This document shows positions 23,105 through 33,933 of a DNA stretch of 64,000 nucleotides, piece after piece. The translations under genes and the position numbers were made by a program. The stretch comes from Bimastos eiseni (taxonomy: Eukaryota; Annelida; Clitellata; Crassiclitellata; Lumbricidae). The stretch lies in the NCBI GenBank assembly GCA_959347315.1, contig OY365811.1, positions 43,773,572 to 43,837,571 of the forward strand, in the 5' to 3' direction. A model generated the notes under the pieces. The model was not told the DNA's origin. It was given only the letters and a program-made list of their open reading frames with translations, and did no database searches. The stretch's first letter is position 1. The number at the start of each line of letters is the position of its first letter.

Positions 23105-26100
23105 ATGGAGCAGTTGATGCAAATGGGTGGATTTCTGGAGTCTTGGCAGACAGAGCTTCAGACGTTATTGACCAGTCTATCATCCGAGCACCAGCGACAG
23201 CGGACGACCCGCAAGAAACTACACTTTCGTCTGCAGAACTGTATCGATGTTTGTCAAGAGACGAATCGTTTGTCGTGAGTGGACAACGATAACACTGCTT
23301 CTTAGCTCAGTTAGATCCTATTGATGTCCGATTGAATGTGCATCACTCGGCTTTGATTCACAGACAGATATTGTTGCTGCATTAAGTTGTCTGTTAGCGT
23401 TTACAGCCTGAGCCAATTTCTGATGCCTCACAGAAACACTCTCATCCCCCCTCTCATGCCATCTCATGCCATCTCATGCCATCTCATGCCATCTCATGCC
23501 ATCTCATGCCATCTCATGCCATCTCATGCCATCTCATGCCCCTTCATTGCCTTGTGGTTTAAATGAAGGTATTTTACAGTTAGGAATGCAGTATATTATG
23601 TATTACCTGTGAAGCAGGGAGGCATGTCACTTTAGCTTTGCAGCAGAGGGACAGCATATACTTTACCTATGTGGTAGGGAGACATGAAGTAGGGAGGCTG
23701 TGTATACCTTACCAATGCAGTAGGGAGGCAGTAGATAATTTACCAATGATGTAGAGGCGCAGCACACGATTTACCAATTAGGTTGAGAGTTAGTATATGC
23801 TGTGCCTTACAGTAAATGGATGAGTAATATTTGAGACCATTGCTGTTGATTGTTTCGTTAGGTACATGTCTCTACCTAAGAATGTCATCATCAATATTCC
23901 GATTGTGGCATCAGCCGTATCAGAAGTTCCTTTGGACAAGGAGAACGCGTTCTTTGAAGTTGGTAAGCTCCGCTCCACTTCACTCATCTGGTTCTGTTTG
24001 CACTCACCTGTGTTTAATGAATGTCATTAACCCTTGCCCCTCCAATTATTATATCAAACACATTAAAATTGTCTGCTCACAGCAGCCTCAGGAGTGGTAA
24101 GGGTTAATTCTCGACTGTGTTCAATCAATATTAGACCGATTGTGACTAAAGCGGTGTTCAAATGGGACTACATCATCATAAGCAATTGATATTCGTTGGT
24201 TAGTGAAAAGAGAGACCATGTGACCTGTTAAAAAGAGAGATACCATGTGATCTGTTAAAAAGAGATATACCATGTGATCTGCTAAAAAGAGAGATACCAT
24301 GTGATCTGTTAAAAAGAGAGATACCATGTGATCTGTTAAAAAAAGAGAGACCATGTGACCTGTTAAAAAGAGAGAGACCATGTGACCTATTAAAAAGAGA
24401 GAGACCATGTGACCTATTAAAAAGAGAGAGACCATGTGATCTGTTAAAAAGAGAGAGACCATATGACCTGTTAAAAAGAGAGACCATGTGACCTATTAAA
24501 AAGAGAGAGACCATGTGATCTGTTAAAAAGAGAGAGACCATGTGATCTGTTAAAAAGAGAGAGACCATGTGATCTGTTAAAAAGAGAGAGACCATGTGAT
24601 CTGTTAAAAAGAGAGAGACCATGTGATCTGTTAAAAAGAGAGAGACCATGTGATCTGTTAAAAAGAGAGAGACCATGTGACCTATTAAAAAGAGAGAGAC
24701 CATGTGATCTGTTAAAAAGAGAGAGACCATATGACCTGTTAAAAAGAGAGACCATGTGACCTATTAAAAAGAGAGAGACCATGTGATCTGTTAAAAAGAG
24801 AGACCATGTGACCTATTAAAAAGAGAGAGACCATGTGATCTGTTAAAAAGAGAGAGACCATGTGATCTGTTAAAAAGAGAGAGACCATATGATCTGTTAA
24901 AAATAGAGAGACCATGTGACCTGTTAAAAAGAGAGAGACCATGTGACATATTAAAAAGAGAGACCATGTGACCTGTTAAAACGAGAGACCATGTGACCTG
25001 TTAAAGAGAGAGACCATGTGACCTGTTAAAAAGAGAGAGACCATGTCTTAAAAAGACAGACCATGTGATCTATTAACTTAGATTGATGACCAATCGAACA
25101 ACGTCTGCTTCTTGACCTACATTACTCCAGAAACTTTGATTCCTTGACTGATACATCCCTATAGACAGAAGACTTTTCTTAGGTTACCAGACCTTATCCC
25201 ACTAGATTTTTAGATATGGTCTTTATTTAAACATCCATCTTGGACCTGCTCACAAAAGTGTGAACCATTTATAAAATGTTGCACAAAAGAATTCTTGTGC
25301 GGAATATCTCGAAAAATAAGAGTAAAACATTGCGTAGGAAGTAGAGTTTTGACCGCTCTTGACTGATCTGTGTTCTGTCTGTTTGTTTGGTATAGAGGTC
25401 CTTGCAATGTCCGAACAGGGAACCATAGTGATTGGTGCAGTCAGTAAGGAGTTCCTGCCAGGACACCAGCCAGGGACAATGCATCATTCCATTGGATACA
25501 GCGTTAGTGATGGAAGGTGGGAATTTATTATTTGATTAGAAATTATTAGATAATTGCTTCTGAACGAGATGATAGGCTGATTGAGACTTGGTTTCATCTA
25601 ACTAGATGAGACTGAGTTGCAGTTTCAGTTGATCCAGCAGTGCTCAGAAAACGAAATTTTAACACATCATGACTTGACATGACTTTCTTCAAAATGCAAT
25701 TTCAGAAAAACCCCAAATCTTATGGTTTGAATAATAATTCTTAACTTGAGTGATCAGCATTGTCCGTGTTGCATTGGAATCTACTAAACATACTGCTTCA
25801 TTCATTTGCTGTTGCTATGAACAACAGCTGTCATTAGTTTTCTGGCAGTGGCGCCATATAAATTGCCTTTTATTGACTTCTAGAGCATTTCATGTGAATG
25901 TTTTTGTTGTCCAGCTTTCATAATAATTCTGCAGTGACTTCAGATGCGAATGCCGTCTGTCGAGTGGGAGATAAAGTCGGATGTGGATTGGACTTCAAGG
26001 AAGAGAACCAACCAATCGTCTACTTCACAAGGAATGGAAACAAGGTAAATAGCTATATCCAATTAATCGTCAATTCTTCGTTCTTCTTCGCCTAGCATAA

Positions 26101-29100
26101 TGTGCAGTTTGTGTCCATCCAATCTGTGAAATGAGAATCCAGTGACTGGTTATCTCCTGTGAAACGAGAATCCAGTGACTTGTCGTCTCCTGTGAAATGA
26201 GAATCCAGTGACTGGTCGTCTCCTGTGAAATGAGAATCCAGTGACTGGTCGTGTCCTGTGAAATGAGAATACAGTGACTGGTTATCTCCTGTGAAATGAG
26301 AATCCAGTGACTTGTCGTCTCCTGTGAAATGAGAATCCAGTGACTGGTCGTCTCCTGTGAAATGAGAATCCAGTGACTTGTCGTCTCCTGTGAAATGAGA
26401 ATCCAGTGACTTGTCGTCTCCTGTGAAATGAGAATCCAGTGACTTGTCGTCTCCTGTGAAATGAGAATCCAGTGACTTGTCGTCTCCTGTGAAATGAGAA
26501 TCCAGTGACTTGTTATCTCCTGTGAAATGAGAATCCAGTTACTGGTCGTCTCCTGGTGATGTGTCATGTATTGTTGGCTGACAGCTGCACTGGACAGCAT
26601 TTCTTTGCCTATCTCTCATTCGGCAACCTAATGCAACGTTTCACAATCTTTTTTTGACCATGGAAGCCTTTTGATCTTAATTTGCTGGCAAAACCCCATT
26701 CAAAACTAAACATATTTCTTTGTAGGTACAAATGCTTGAGAATGCAGACAATTGTAGGTTTGGCCTAGATTAGATTAATAACAACACAAATATCATTGAC
26801 ATAAAATATCAATGACATGAATATCAATGACATAAATATCAATGACATAAATATCAAAGACATAAAATATCAATGACATGTGAATTCCCTCTCACATTAA
26901 GTTATACCCAGATTTAAGCAATGGTCGCATATGAATAACTCGTTTAATTTATTTTAAGTTGTTTGAAGTTTATATGTTCACACTGATAGTTTTCCTCGAA
27001 ACTCTTGTCTCTGGGATTTCTTGATGTGAACATTAGTTTGGGAAATGTGATGCCATGGAGTAAGATGGTTTAGAACAAAGTTTGGGAAACGTTGGCCTAA
27101 TAAATTTAAGCAACTACTATGGAGCCAATATAGTAATGAGTATGACATTGTTTGGTTGCATATTCACCAAATATGCTAATTTTGCAGTAGGTCATTAATA
27201 AAGGTGAAAAGAGAACTGATTGGAAGTGAGGTTTAACTGTACGAATATTAATTAATCGTCATTGGCATTTAGAATGGATGAAGGGACTTTCTTCTATCTT
27301 GTCCTCTCTTTAAATTCATCTCTGGTAAATAATGTGTTGAGTTGGTGATATCTTTTCATAAGCTGGTGTCAATTGATTTTCTGTTTGGTTTCTGTTCAAA
27401 GGTTTTTGAGTTTATTTTGAGCGCTGGTGATGATGATGATCCATCGTCACGTGATCTCCTCCTTCGATACCCAGCCATCTCCATGATGACCCCTAAGGAG
27501 GAAGTACGTCTGCTGCAGGATGCGCCGTGGAGGAGTGCCACACACGGGGTAAGTGAGGCCTTGGGATAAGAGGGGTTGGCAGTGTAAGTGAGGTCATAAG
27601 GTAAGAGAGGTTGGCATGGTAGGAGGGGTTGGCAGGGTAAGTGAGGCCATAAGGTTAGAGAGGTTGGCAGGGTAGGAGGGGTTGGCAGGGTAAGTGAGGC
27701 CTTGGAGTAAGAGGGGTTGGCGGGGTAAGTGAGGCCTTGAGGTAAGAGGGGCTGTCGGGTTAATATATCAGCTATTGAGTTACCTAGGATTCGACAGATG
27801 ATTGAATGATTTTGTGACATTGTTGTTTGTTGACAGTTGAGCAGCGACTGATCTAAATGATGAAGATTTGTAATCAGTCATTTCCACCAGTTTATCTAAT
27901 AATTATGTTATCAAGAGGAGTCAATGTTTTTAATGATTGTTTTAAACTGAAGAAGACTCTTATTAATTGTTTCTAATTAGAATTGGTTTTCACTATCTTC
28001 TGCTTTTTCTTATAGTCAATTGTTGCCATGTCTTCTTTTTAGTCAAGCAACCACGAAGGGTTGAAGCTCTGCCGAGAAACGGGGCAACTGTCGTGAGTAA
28101 TTAAGAGCAATAATTCCAGTTGAATGAATGATGAAAGATTTGGTTTCATGCTATGTAAGCGAGAGGAGGGTCTGCCTTCTTCTAGATGTTTAGGGTAATG
28201 AGACAAAAAGCAAAAGCTCCCTCTCAATTTAAGGGTGTATTAGAAGAACTATTTCTTTGGAGAAGTTTTTGGCAACTTTATGACAAAAAATTGCTAGTAT
28301 GATGGTGATGACGATTATGATGACGATTATGATGACGACGATGACAATATTGGTGTTGTAGTTTTCGTTCTACAAAGGCAGGAGGAAGAGAAATGACGCT
28401 TCTGGCGAATCTGCCTTTCTCTAAGCAGTTTGCCTACTTTGAAATTGGTGAGTTTTTGGTCCTCAGCAAAGAGACATCATTCTTTCATTCAATCATTCAT
28501 TCATTCGTTTAGGTGTTTCATAATAATTTGTTCTTTTCTTTCTCACTTGACCTAGTTGTTGAGGTCACTTGGGTCATATAGTTGACTGACCTTGTGACCT
28601 TTATTTTCCAGAGATCCGTGCTTTGGGTGAGGAGGATGAGATCGGTCTTGGAGGAGTTCCAGAGGATTATTCAATTCGTAAACTGCCCGGCCGTCGACCT
28701 CGCTCTCTTGGATATCACGGTCGAGTGGGAGGGTTAGCGTCGCAATGACTATAAGAGAGATACGTTGCCAAGCATTCAGAGCCAGTACCAAGGAATCATG
28801 CTAAACAACGACTGGAGACCCAATTCAGTTGTTGGCCAACAATCTTGTAGCTCTGTCCCTCTGATTAGTCTGAATGCTGAGATTGTCATTTAAAAAAATT
28901 GCTAATATAACCAACTGATGAGAGGAGAATTCAACTTCAGTGATCAGTGCATTATTGTTAGTGTCTAACCTCTCAACCGTAGCAGAGCATACTAATGATA
29001 CATTATATTCTATTGTTTGTGATGGGCATAGCTTATCTAGTTGCATGCAGGGGTGTAACAAGCGGGGGTGCAGAGGGGCACCGGCACCCCAGTTTTTGTG

Positions 29101-32100
29101 CCCCGTTGCCCCCATGTGCCTCCCAAATCGGTCCTTGTTATGTTTCTCCAATGACTTTATAAGATGACTTGCACAATATTTCCTAAATTATGCCCCCTAC
29201 TTTTCAAAACCTTGTTACACCTCTGGTTGCATGGATTGGTTGTTGTAGGATATTTCCTGGTGTTGACATAAAGCGTGATGATGCCCCCAAGTGTAGCGTT
29301 GGAGACAAGATGGGGTGTGGAATTGAGTTCCGAGCAAATGGCAAACGCCACCTCTACTTCACTCACAATTCGAAATCGGTTCGTTCCAATGTTTCTCAGA
29401 TTTTGATGTCGCATACTTACCGATATACAAATCTGTTCTGACTAAGTACAACCAATCTGTTCTGACTAAGAGTAAAAAATCTGTTCTTACTAAGTACAAT
29501 AAATCTGTTCTTTACAAAGGGTACAAGAGGCTGACACCCATTCGTTTGGCCCTGTCGTCTTTCCAGGTGTGTTTTAACTCCCGAATAAGAATTGAATAGA
29601 GCATTCTCATGTCTAGCATTATCATTCACTCTTTTTCAGTAACGAAATGGCTGGTGGCTAATTCATTTAATCATTATCTAGTCATTGTTGAACAGAAAAT
29701 ATTCTGCCTGAAATCAAATGAAATATTAAATATAATTAGAAATAATTGTAATTCATGATATTTTATGCTTTTCTTATTTCATATAGTGGATATTTTTATT
29801 TCTATTGTATTGTTGAAATGTTTGTTCATTGATTTAGTTTATGGAGGCAGAGTTGAATGAGAATTGTCCGTTGAACCTGTATCCAGCGATTGGAATGCAC
29901 TCACACGGAGGGACTGTCTGCATCTGTCTGCTGGAGTGCTCCAAGTGGGGATCGGCGGAAGATGATGCTGGAATGAAACCTATTCAGGTGGATTATGCCT
30001 CCTCCTCCTCCTCATCCTTCCATCTCCCATTCAGTTTCGTTTCAATAGGAAAGGGTGGATGGGTTGGCTCGATTGATGGGTTGAGGCGTTGGATCAGCTT
30101 TTGGGATGGTGAATTAAGAGACAATGAATGGAGTGACACGGTATATTTCCCCTTGGTTAATTCTGCGGTGATGGGGACATAAATAATATAACTATTGTCC
30201 CCTTTTTAGCGCTCTAATCTAATCAATTTACTGTTTGAGCTCTGTATGAACTGTATGGACTATATAACATGCAATAACATATTTACTTGCTCATAGCTTC
30301 TTACTTATGTACTTAAAATTAAAGTTTGCATTCTATTAATCTTTAGATGCTAGAGAGCATTTGTATTTCCTTTTTAAGGAATTGTGATGTAATTAAATGG
30401 TATCAGGACATTACTCCTCCCCCCGGGACATTACCCCCGGACAGTACCTCCCGGACATCACAATATTTCCATAGCACATACATACATACATGTATACCTG
30501 CGTGTATGCATGCGTATGTACATACATCAGAAATAATAATAATACATACATACATAAAAACCTATATGCATACCTATGTGCATTCATACACACATGCATA
30601 CTTACATGTGTGTATGCATACATGCATCATTGCATATATAATTATATACATACATACTCATACATACTTTAATTATGTAATGTCCGGGGAGGGGGTAATG
30701 TCCGGGATGATAATGGCCTAGATCAAAATAAACTGTTAAGACAAAAAGCGGTAATGTGTGGGGTTTGTTCAAAAATTAACTGTTCAACTAAAAATTTAGT
30801 TGGGCATTTCATCAACTTAGTCTGTGTTGATAAAAAGTTTAAGAGTTTTATTGTCAGTTGCCAACAATTTAGTTCCCATCTGAAATAGAACTATCGAGAC
30901 ATATTCCTACAAATAGGACCAACGTATTCCTATAAATGGGACCAACAAATTCCTACATGTGGTTTTCTTGGCATTTCTCTGCTTTTGTGAGATTCTGTGG
31001 TTTTTGCTGTTGAGTCAGAAGTAGTTCCCCTTACTGGAGGTTCTTGTGAATATGCAACATAGAAATGTTCTTCAATTACGGCTTCAGAAAAAAAAGAATT
31101 GTCTTTGTTTATCTTTTTAGATGGATATGAGAAGCAAAGTTGACTCAGAGCAGGGAGTCGTTGTGGTGGACAAGGAAACTGCCAGAGCTTCGTATGTCAA
31201 CTCATACAACAGCATTCAATCATGGTTCTAACAGACACACACACACACACACAGAGGCATACAGACAGACAGACGGATCTAAGCACTCGTTATTTTAACA
31301 GACACACACACAAACGGACGGAGGCATACAGACAGACAGGCCGAGGCATACAGACAGACAGATCTAAGCCCTCATTGTGCTAACAAACAGACAGAGTAGA
31401 AATTGGTGCTGTTGAGAAATTGTAGGAATGATTTTCCATCTGTGTTAAGCTTAGTGTTTTGTTTCTGCTTTTCTCCTTCTGCTTCCAGATATACTGCTCC
31501 AGTTGGAGTGACAAGAGATGCAATTCTTGTGTCTTCCACTTCGCTCACCATAGATGGCGGAGGCTGCTCCTATTTTGAAATAGGTCGGTTCATAAAGTCT
31601 GGTATTGTTCACCCCAACAGCTTCATGGCCTATACTGCCTTACTCCTTTAGCCAGGTCAATTCTACGATAATGGCTATACCACATTAGCCTTTGAACTAG
31701 GTCAGTTCATGACATATACAGTGAGCTGCTTGAACTAGGTCAAATATTCGTGTGTGCAACTTGTCTAGAGGGTTGTCACTTAGAATCTGCTGAGCTGAAA
31801 CAGACATACTACCGTAAAATGCAGGTGCAGTGCATTTAGTGAATAAACCTCAAGACAAACATACAGACACCCAAGACCTTTGTCTCAGAGGTCAAAGAGT
31901 GGGAGAGGCCGGTCTCCCCTATGTTCAACTAGAGCCTTACTTATGTTTACATGTTAAATATGTGCGATGGTAGTAGTAGACTGTGAATTGAATGATTTAA
32001 TACAACATGTAGAGATCCTGTATGGTAACATTGTGACGATTGGCATCGTGCCAAGAGATTCGGCAGAAACTCTGACAGTTCATCCAGGATGGACGGATGC

Positions 32101-33723
32101 TTCGATTGGATACCATGCAGAAAGTGGACAGTGAGTCAATCAATCCATCCATCTCCTTCTCCTCCTCCTTCCTTCTCCGCTACCAGCAATCAGTACAGAC
32201 CTTGCAGATTCATAAGTACTTTCTTTACCTTCTGCAGTTCTAAGAGACACGCACACACGGCGTATGAAGAAGACACTGAATGTAATGCACTTAGGTCTGA
32301 ATGCAACGCCATTACATTGCATTATAAACACCAACATGACATCATTTCATCTCTGGTGACTGGTGTCTGATACGTAAAAGTGTTGAGAATAAATTGGATC
32401 CCATCTCTGTGTCATAGAAGAATTTACAAAAACTCAACCATTCCCACATAGTATTATTCTCAGTGCAACATGTTATGACATTGCATTTGAAAGAATGTGG
32501 AAAGTCAGTGAATGATCCAACTAACACAGTTCAATATTTGATGGTCCTCACTTTAAAAGTAAATACGGATTCTTTAATTGCTGCCGACACTCAATGCATC
32601 TCGACTGTGTGTGTGTGTGTGTGTGTTTGTGTGTGTGCCAGAGTGTACAGCGGAGGAGAGACACTGGAGACGAGGCAGATGAAGTCAACGTATGGAGATC
32701 GTATCTGTTGTGGAATTAAGAAGAATCCAGACGACAATGACAACAAACTGATCGTCTACTTCAATAAAAATGGAGCAATGGTAACTTACGATGACGACAA
32801 TTTCTAACATTTTAGGATGGCTGCAGATAATATTTATTACACGAAAGAAAGGTTTCTGCAAGATTTGTCTTGTTGGCTTTAGCCAGAGCAATGTCAGCAG
32901 ATTTTCCTTTACAGAGATAATGTCCTAAATAGGTAAGAATTCATTCATTCATTCCGAAAATTTGTATAGCACCCCTTCAAGAAACTTACTCAGAGGTGCT
33001 CTCAGCCAGGCTGCAGCCAAACAAAAAGGACTTGAGGATACGGTAGAGGGCCTAGATTGTTCCTGGGAGTATGCGTAGCTCTAGCGAAAGCCCATTCTAA
33101 ATGATGATTTAATGATGACTCCTGCTTTAGATGTGTGAATTGCCATTTGGTGACATTGGAGTCGAGTTCTGTCCTGCCATTGGAATGCGCTCTGCCGGTC
33201 AAGTGCTTTCCATTCGCCTGCTCGACCGACCGCTCTGGTCATGTGACGTCGTGGAGCCTGGCAAAGTACCGGTAAGTGTAGTATTCAAAACAAGTCTTGT
33301 TTAATTTGTTGGTTTTCAAATGCCATGATAAGGTACCGTAAACTGTTACAGTCCAGCTGAGTTTAGTTCTAAGAGGGATGGAAAGTGTGTGTGGCCTCTT
33401 TGCAAACCATAATCAGATGATGAATTCTGTTTCAGAGTAACAAGATACCTGGACTGACACCCGAAATGCTTGATCGGGAGCTGATCGAATGTCCGATTTG
33501 CCGAGACATCTTCACCAATCCGAAGATCCTTCCCTGCTCCCTCCACTCGTTCTGTGAGCAATGTCTGAAAAGGTACATTGAGCAGCATCAGGGCAAGCGC
33601 TCGGTGCCTTGCCCCATCTGCCAGAAACTTTTTGTAGTTCCTTCTGGTGGAGTGAACGAACTCCCCACAAATCCTCTCATCACTCGACTGCTCGAAATCA
33701 GAAACAAACTGGAAGGAAACTAA
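23105..33723 (+). CDS. Triple-SPRY, C-terminal RING protein (probable E3 ubiquitin ligase), 16 exons, 685 aa
   Basis: Exons: 23105-23274, 23862-23962, 25396-25516, 25915-26044, 27402-27548, 28043-28092, 28362-28447, 28612-28732, 29249-29378, 29838-29987, 31121-31191, 31489-31583, 32013-32130, 32642-32780, 33131-33271, 33436-33723. Every junction is GT-AG and the frame stays open to the TAA, giving 685 residues. Residues 1-56 are a polar, helix-like leader starting MEQLMQMGGF. Residues about 58-223, 240-402 and 426-590 are three SPRY domains, each with a VGDKVGCG-like turn, a VYFTRNG-like strand and a PAIGM-like strand. Residues 609-652 are a C3HC4 RING finger (C609, C612, C624, H627, C630, C633, C649, C652). 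RING fingers of this type recruit ubiquitin-conjugating enzymes and SPRY domains bind proteins; the substrate is unknown. The SPRY repeats look most like the SPRYD3 type. SPRY before RING is also the order in RSPRY1, but three SPRY copies are unusual. The start is the first ATG after an in-frame TAG at 23099; an upstream exon joining at the AG at 23100-23101 cannot be excluded. Confidence 0.88.
23441..23540. repeat. Decamer repeat (ATGCCATCTC)n in SPRY-RING intron 1
   Basis: Nine or so uninterrupted copies of a 10-bp unit. Confidence 0.96.
24213..25065. repeat. ACCATGTGATCTGTTAAAAA minisatellite in SPRY-RING intron 2
   Basis: About 35 units of 22-26 bp (ACCATGTGAYCTRTTAAAAA plus GAGAGAG of variable length). 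The unit length varies by 2 bp at the GA run, so no frame stays open throughout. The MVSLFLTDH peptides on the minus strand are artefacts. Confidence 0.95.
26130..26560. repeat. 33-bp minisatellite in SPRY-RING intron 4
   Basis: Thirteen or so units of GAATCCAGTGACTKGTCGTC plus TCCTGTGAAATGA. The 33-bp period keeps one minus-strand frame open, but it lies inside an intron. Confidence 0.93.
27549..27765. repeat. GTAAGTGAGGCC...GGGGTTGGCAG repeats starting at a splice donor
   Basis: Units of 18-40 bp containing GTAAGTGAGG begin at the exon 5 donor itself and repeat it at least four times, so the intron starts with a row of strong donor-like sequences. Confidence 0.85.
28362..29987 (+). other. 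SPRY domain 2 (exons 7-10)
   Basis: Exons of 86, 121, 130 and 150 nt repeat the SPRY plan with the same internal intron phases as domain 1, and two of the four exon lengths (121 and 130) are identical. Landmarks are QFAYFEIE, RSLGYHGRVGG, SVGDKMGCGIEFRANG, HLYFTHNSKS and LYPAIGMHSHGGTV. The donor after exon 9 is GTTCGT, which is weak. A hAT-like MITE sits in the intron just before exon 9. Confidence 0.85.
29048..29225. mobile_element. hAT-like MITE (178 bp) next to SPRY-RING exon 9
   Basis: Starts CAGGGGTGTAACAAG and ends CTTGTTACACCTCTG (14 of 15 inverted-repeat bases match). The 8-bp target duplication GTTGCATG is perfect (29040-29047 and 29226-29233). It ends 23 bp before exon 9. A 308-bp relative with the same ends lies at 43,476-43,783. 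Confidence 0.92.
32607..32638. repeat. (GT)n at the acceptor of SPRY-RING exon 14
   Basis: Alternating GT with one TTT immediately upstream of the CCAG acceptor at 32,638-32,641. Confidence 0.85.
32935..33015 (-). mobile_element. LINE/SINE 3'-end fragment, reverse orientation
   Basis: An ATTCATTCATTCATTC tail followed by TGTATAGCACCCCTTCAAG and ACTCAGAGGTGCT is the reverse complement of the 3' end seen at 14.99-15.09 kb. It lies in SPRY-RING intron 14. Confidence 0.65.
33436..33723 (+). other. Terminal exon with C3HC4 RING finger
   Basis: The single 288-nt exon encodes 95 residues and the stop. The RING reads C-x2-C-x11-C-x2-H-x2-C-x2-C-x15-C-x2-C, in the TRIM-like style (ECPICRDIF, LPCSLHSFCEQCLKRY, CPICQKLF). 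It is followed by NELPTNPLITRLLEI, the short helix that usually follows TRIM-type RINGs. No B-box or coiled coil follows. Confidence 0.92.
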
Positions 33724-33861
33724 GAAGATTCTTCTAAGAATTATGGTGAGGACAAAACAGCAAAAGACAGAGAAACATTTTTGGCTTGAACATTCATTGC
33801 CCAAGGAAATCATTTTGAATATCATGGACTGTACAGAGCTTTTACAGGTATATGAGAAATG

Positions 33862-33867
33862 AATAAA
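33862..33867 (+). promoter_or_regulatory. Polyadenylation signal of the SPRY-RING gene
   Basis: AATAAA lies 139 bases after the stop codon. Cleavage would fall near 33,885, about 50 bases from the stop codon of the opposing STIL-like gene, so the two transcription units end tail to tail and may overlap in their 3' UTRs. Confidence 0.55.
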
Positions 33868-33933
33868 CATTGGATTAAATTGAAAAACTCATTTTCGAGC
33901 CTCCTATAAAATAAAATAAAATGATTTGTCTTC

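Larger units (their letters stand above)
23862..27548 (+). other. SPRY domain 1 (exons 2-5)
   Basis: Four exons of 101, 121, 130 and 147 nt encode one SPRY domain. Landmarks are NAFFEVE at the exon 2/3 junction, HHSIGYSVSDGR at the exon 3/4 junction, RVGDKVGCGLDF and PIVYFTRNGNK in exon 4, and RYPAISMMTPKEEVRLL in exon 5. Exon 5 starts with an acidic insertion containing GDDDD. The donor after exon 3 (GTGGGA) is weak; the others are ordinary. Intron 2 contains the ACCATGTGAT minisatellite and intron 4 a 33-bp minisatellite. Confidence 0.85.
31489..33271 (+). other. SPRY domain 3 (exons 12-15)
   Basis: Exons of 95, 118, 139 and 141 nt encode the third SPRY domain in the same phase pattern. 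Landmarks are CSYFEIE, DASIGYHAESGQ, YGDRICCGIKK, LIVYFNKNGAM and FCPAIGMRSAGQVLSIRLL. It is the most diverged copy in length. The acceptor of exon 14 lies directly behind a short GT-rich tract (about 32607-32638), so the usual pyrimidine tract is replaced by alternating GT. Confidence 0.84.

Noticed and set aside
24121..24942. Minus-strand frames of MVSLFLTDH repeats
   Set aside because: Translation of the 22-26-bp minisatellite inside an intron of the opposite-strand gene; frames change whenever the unit length changes.
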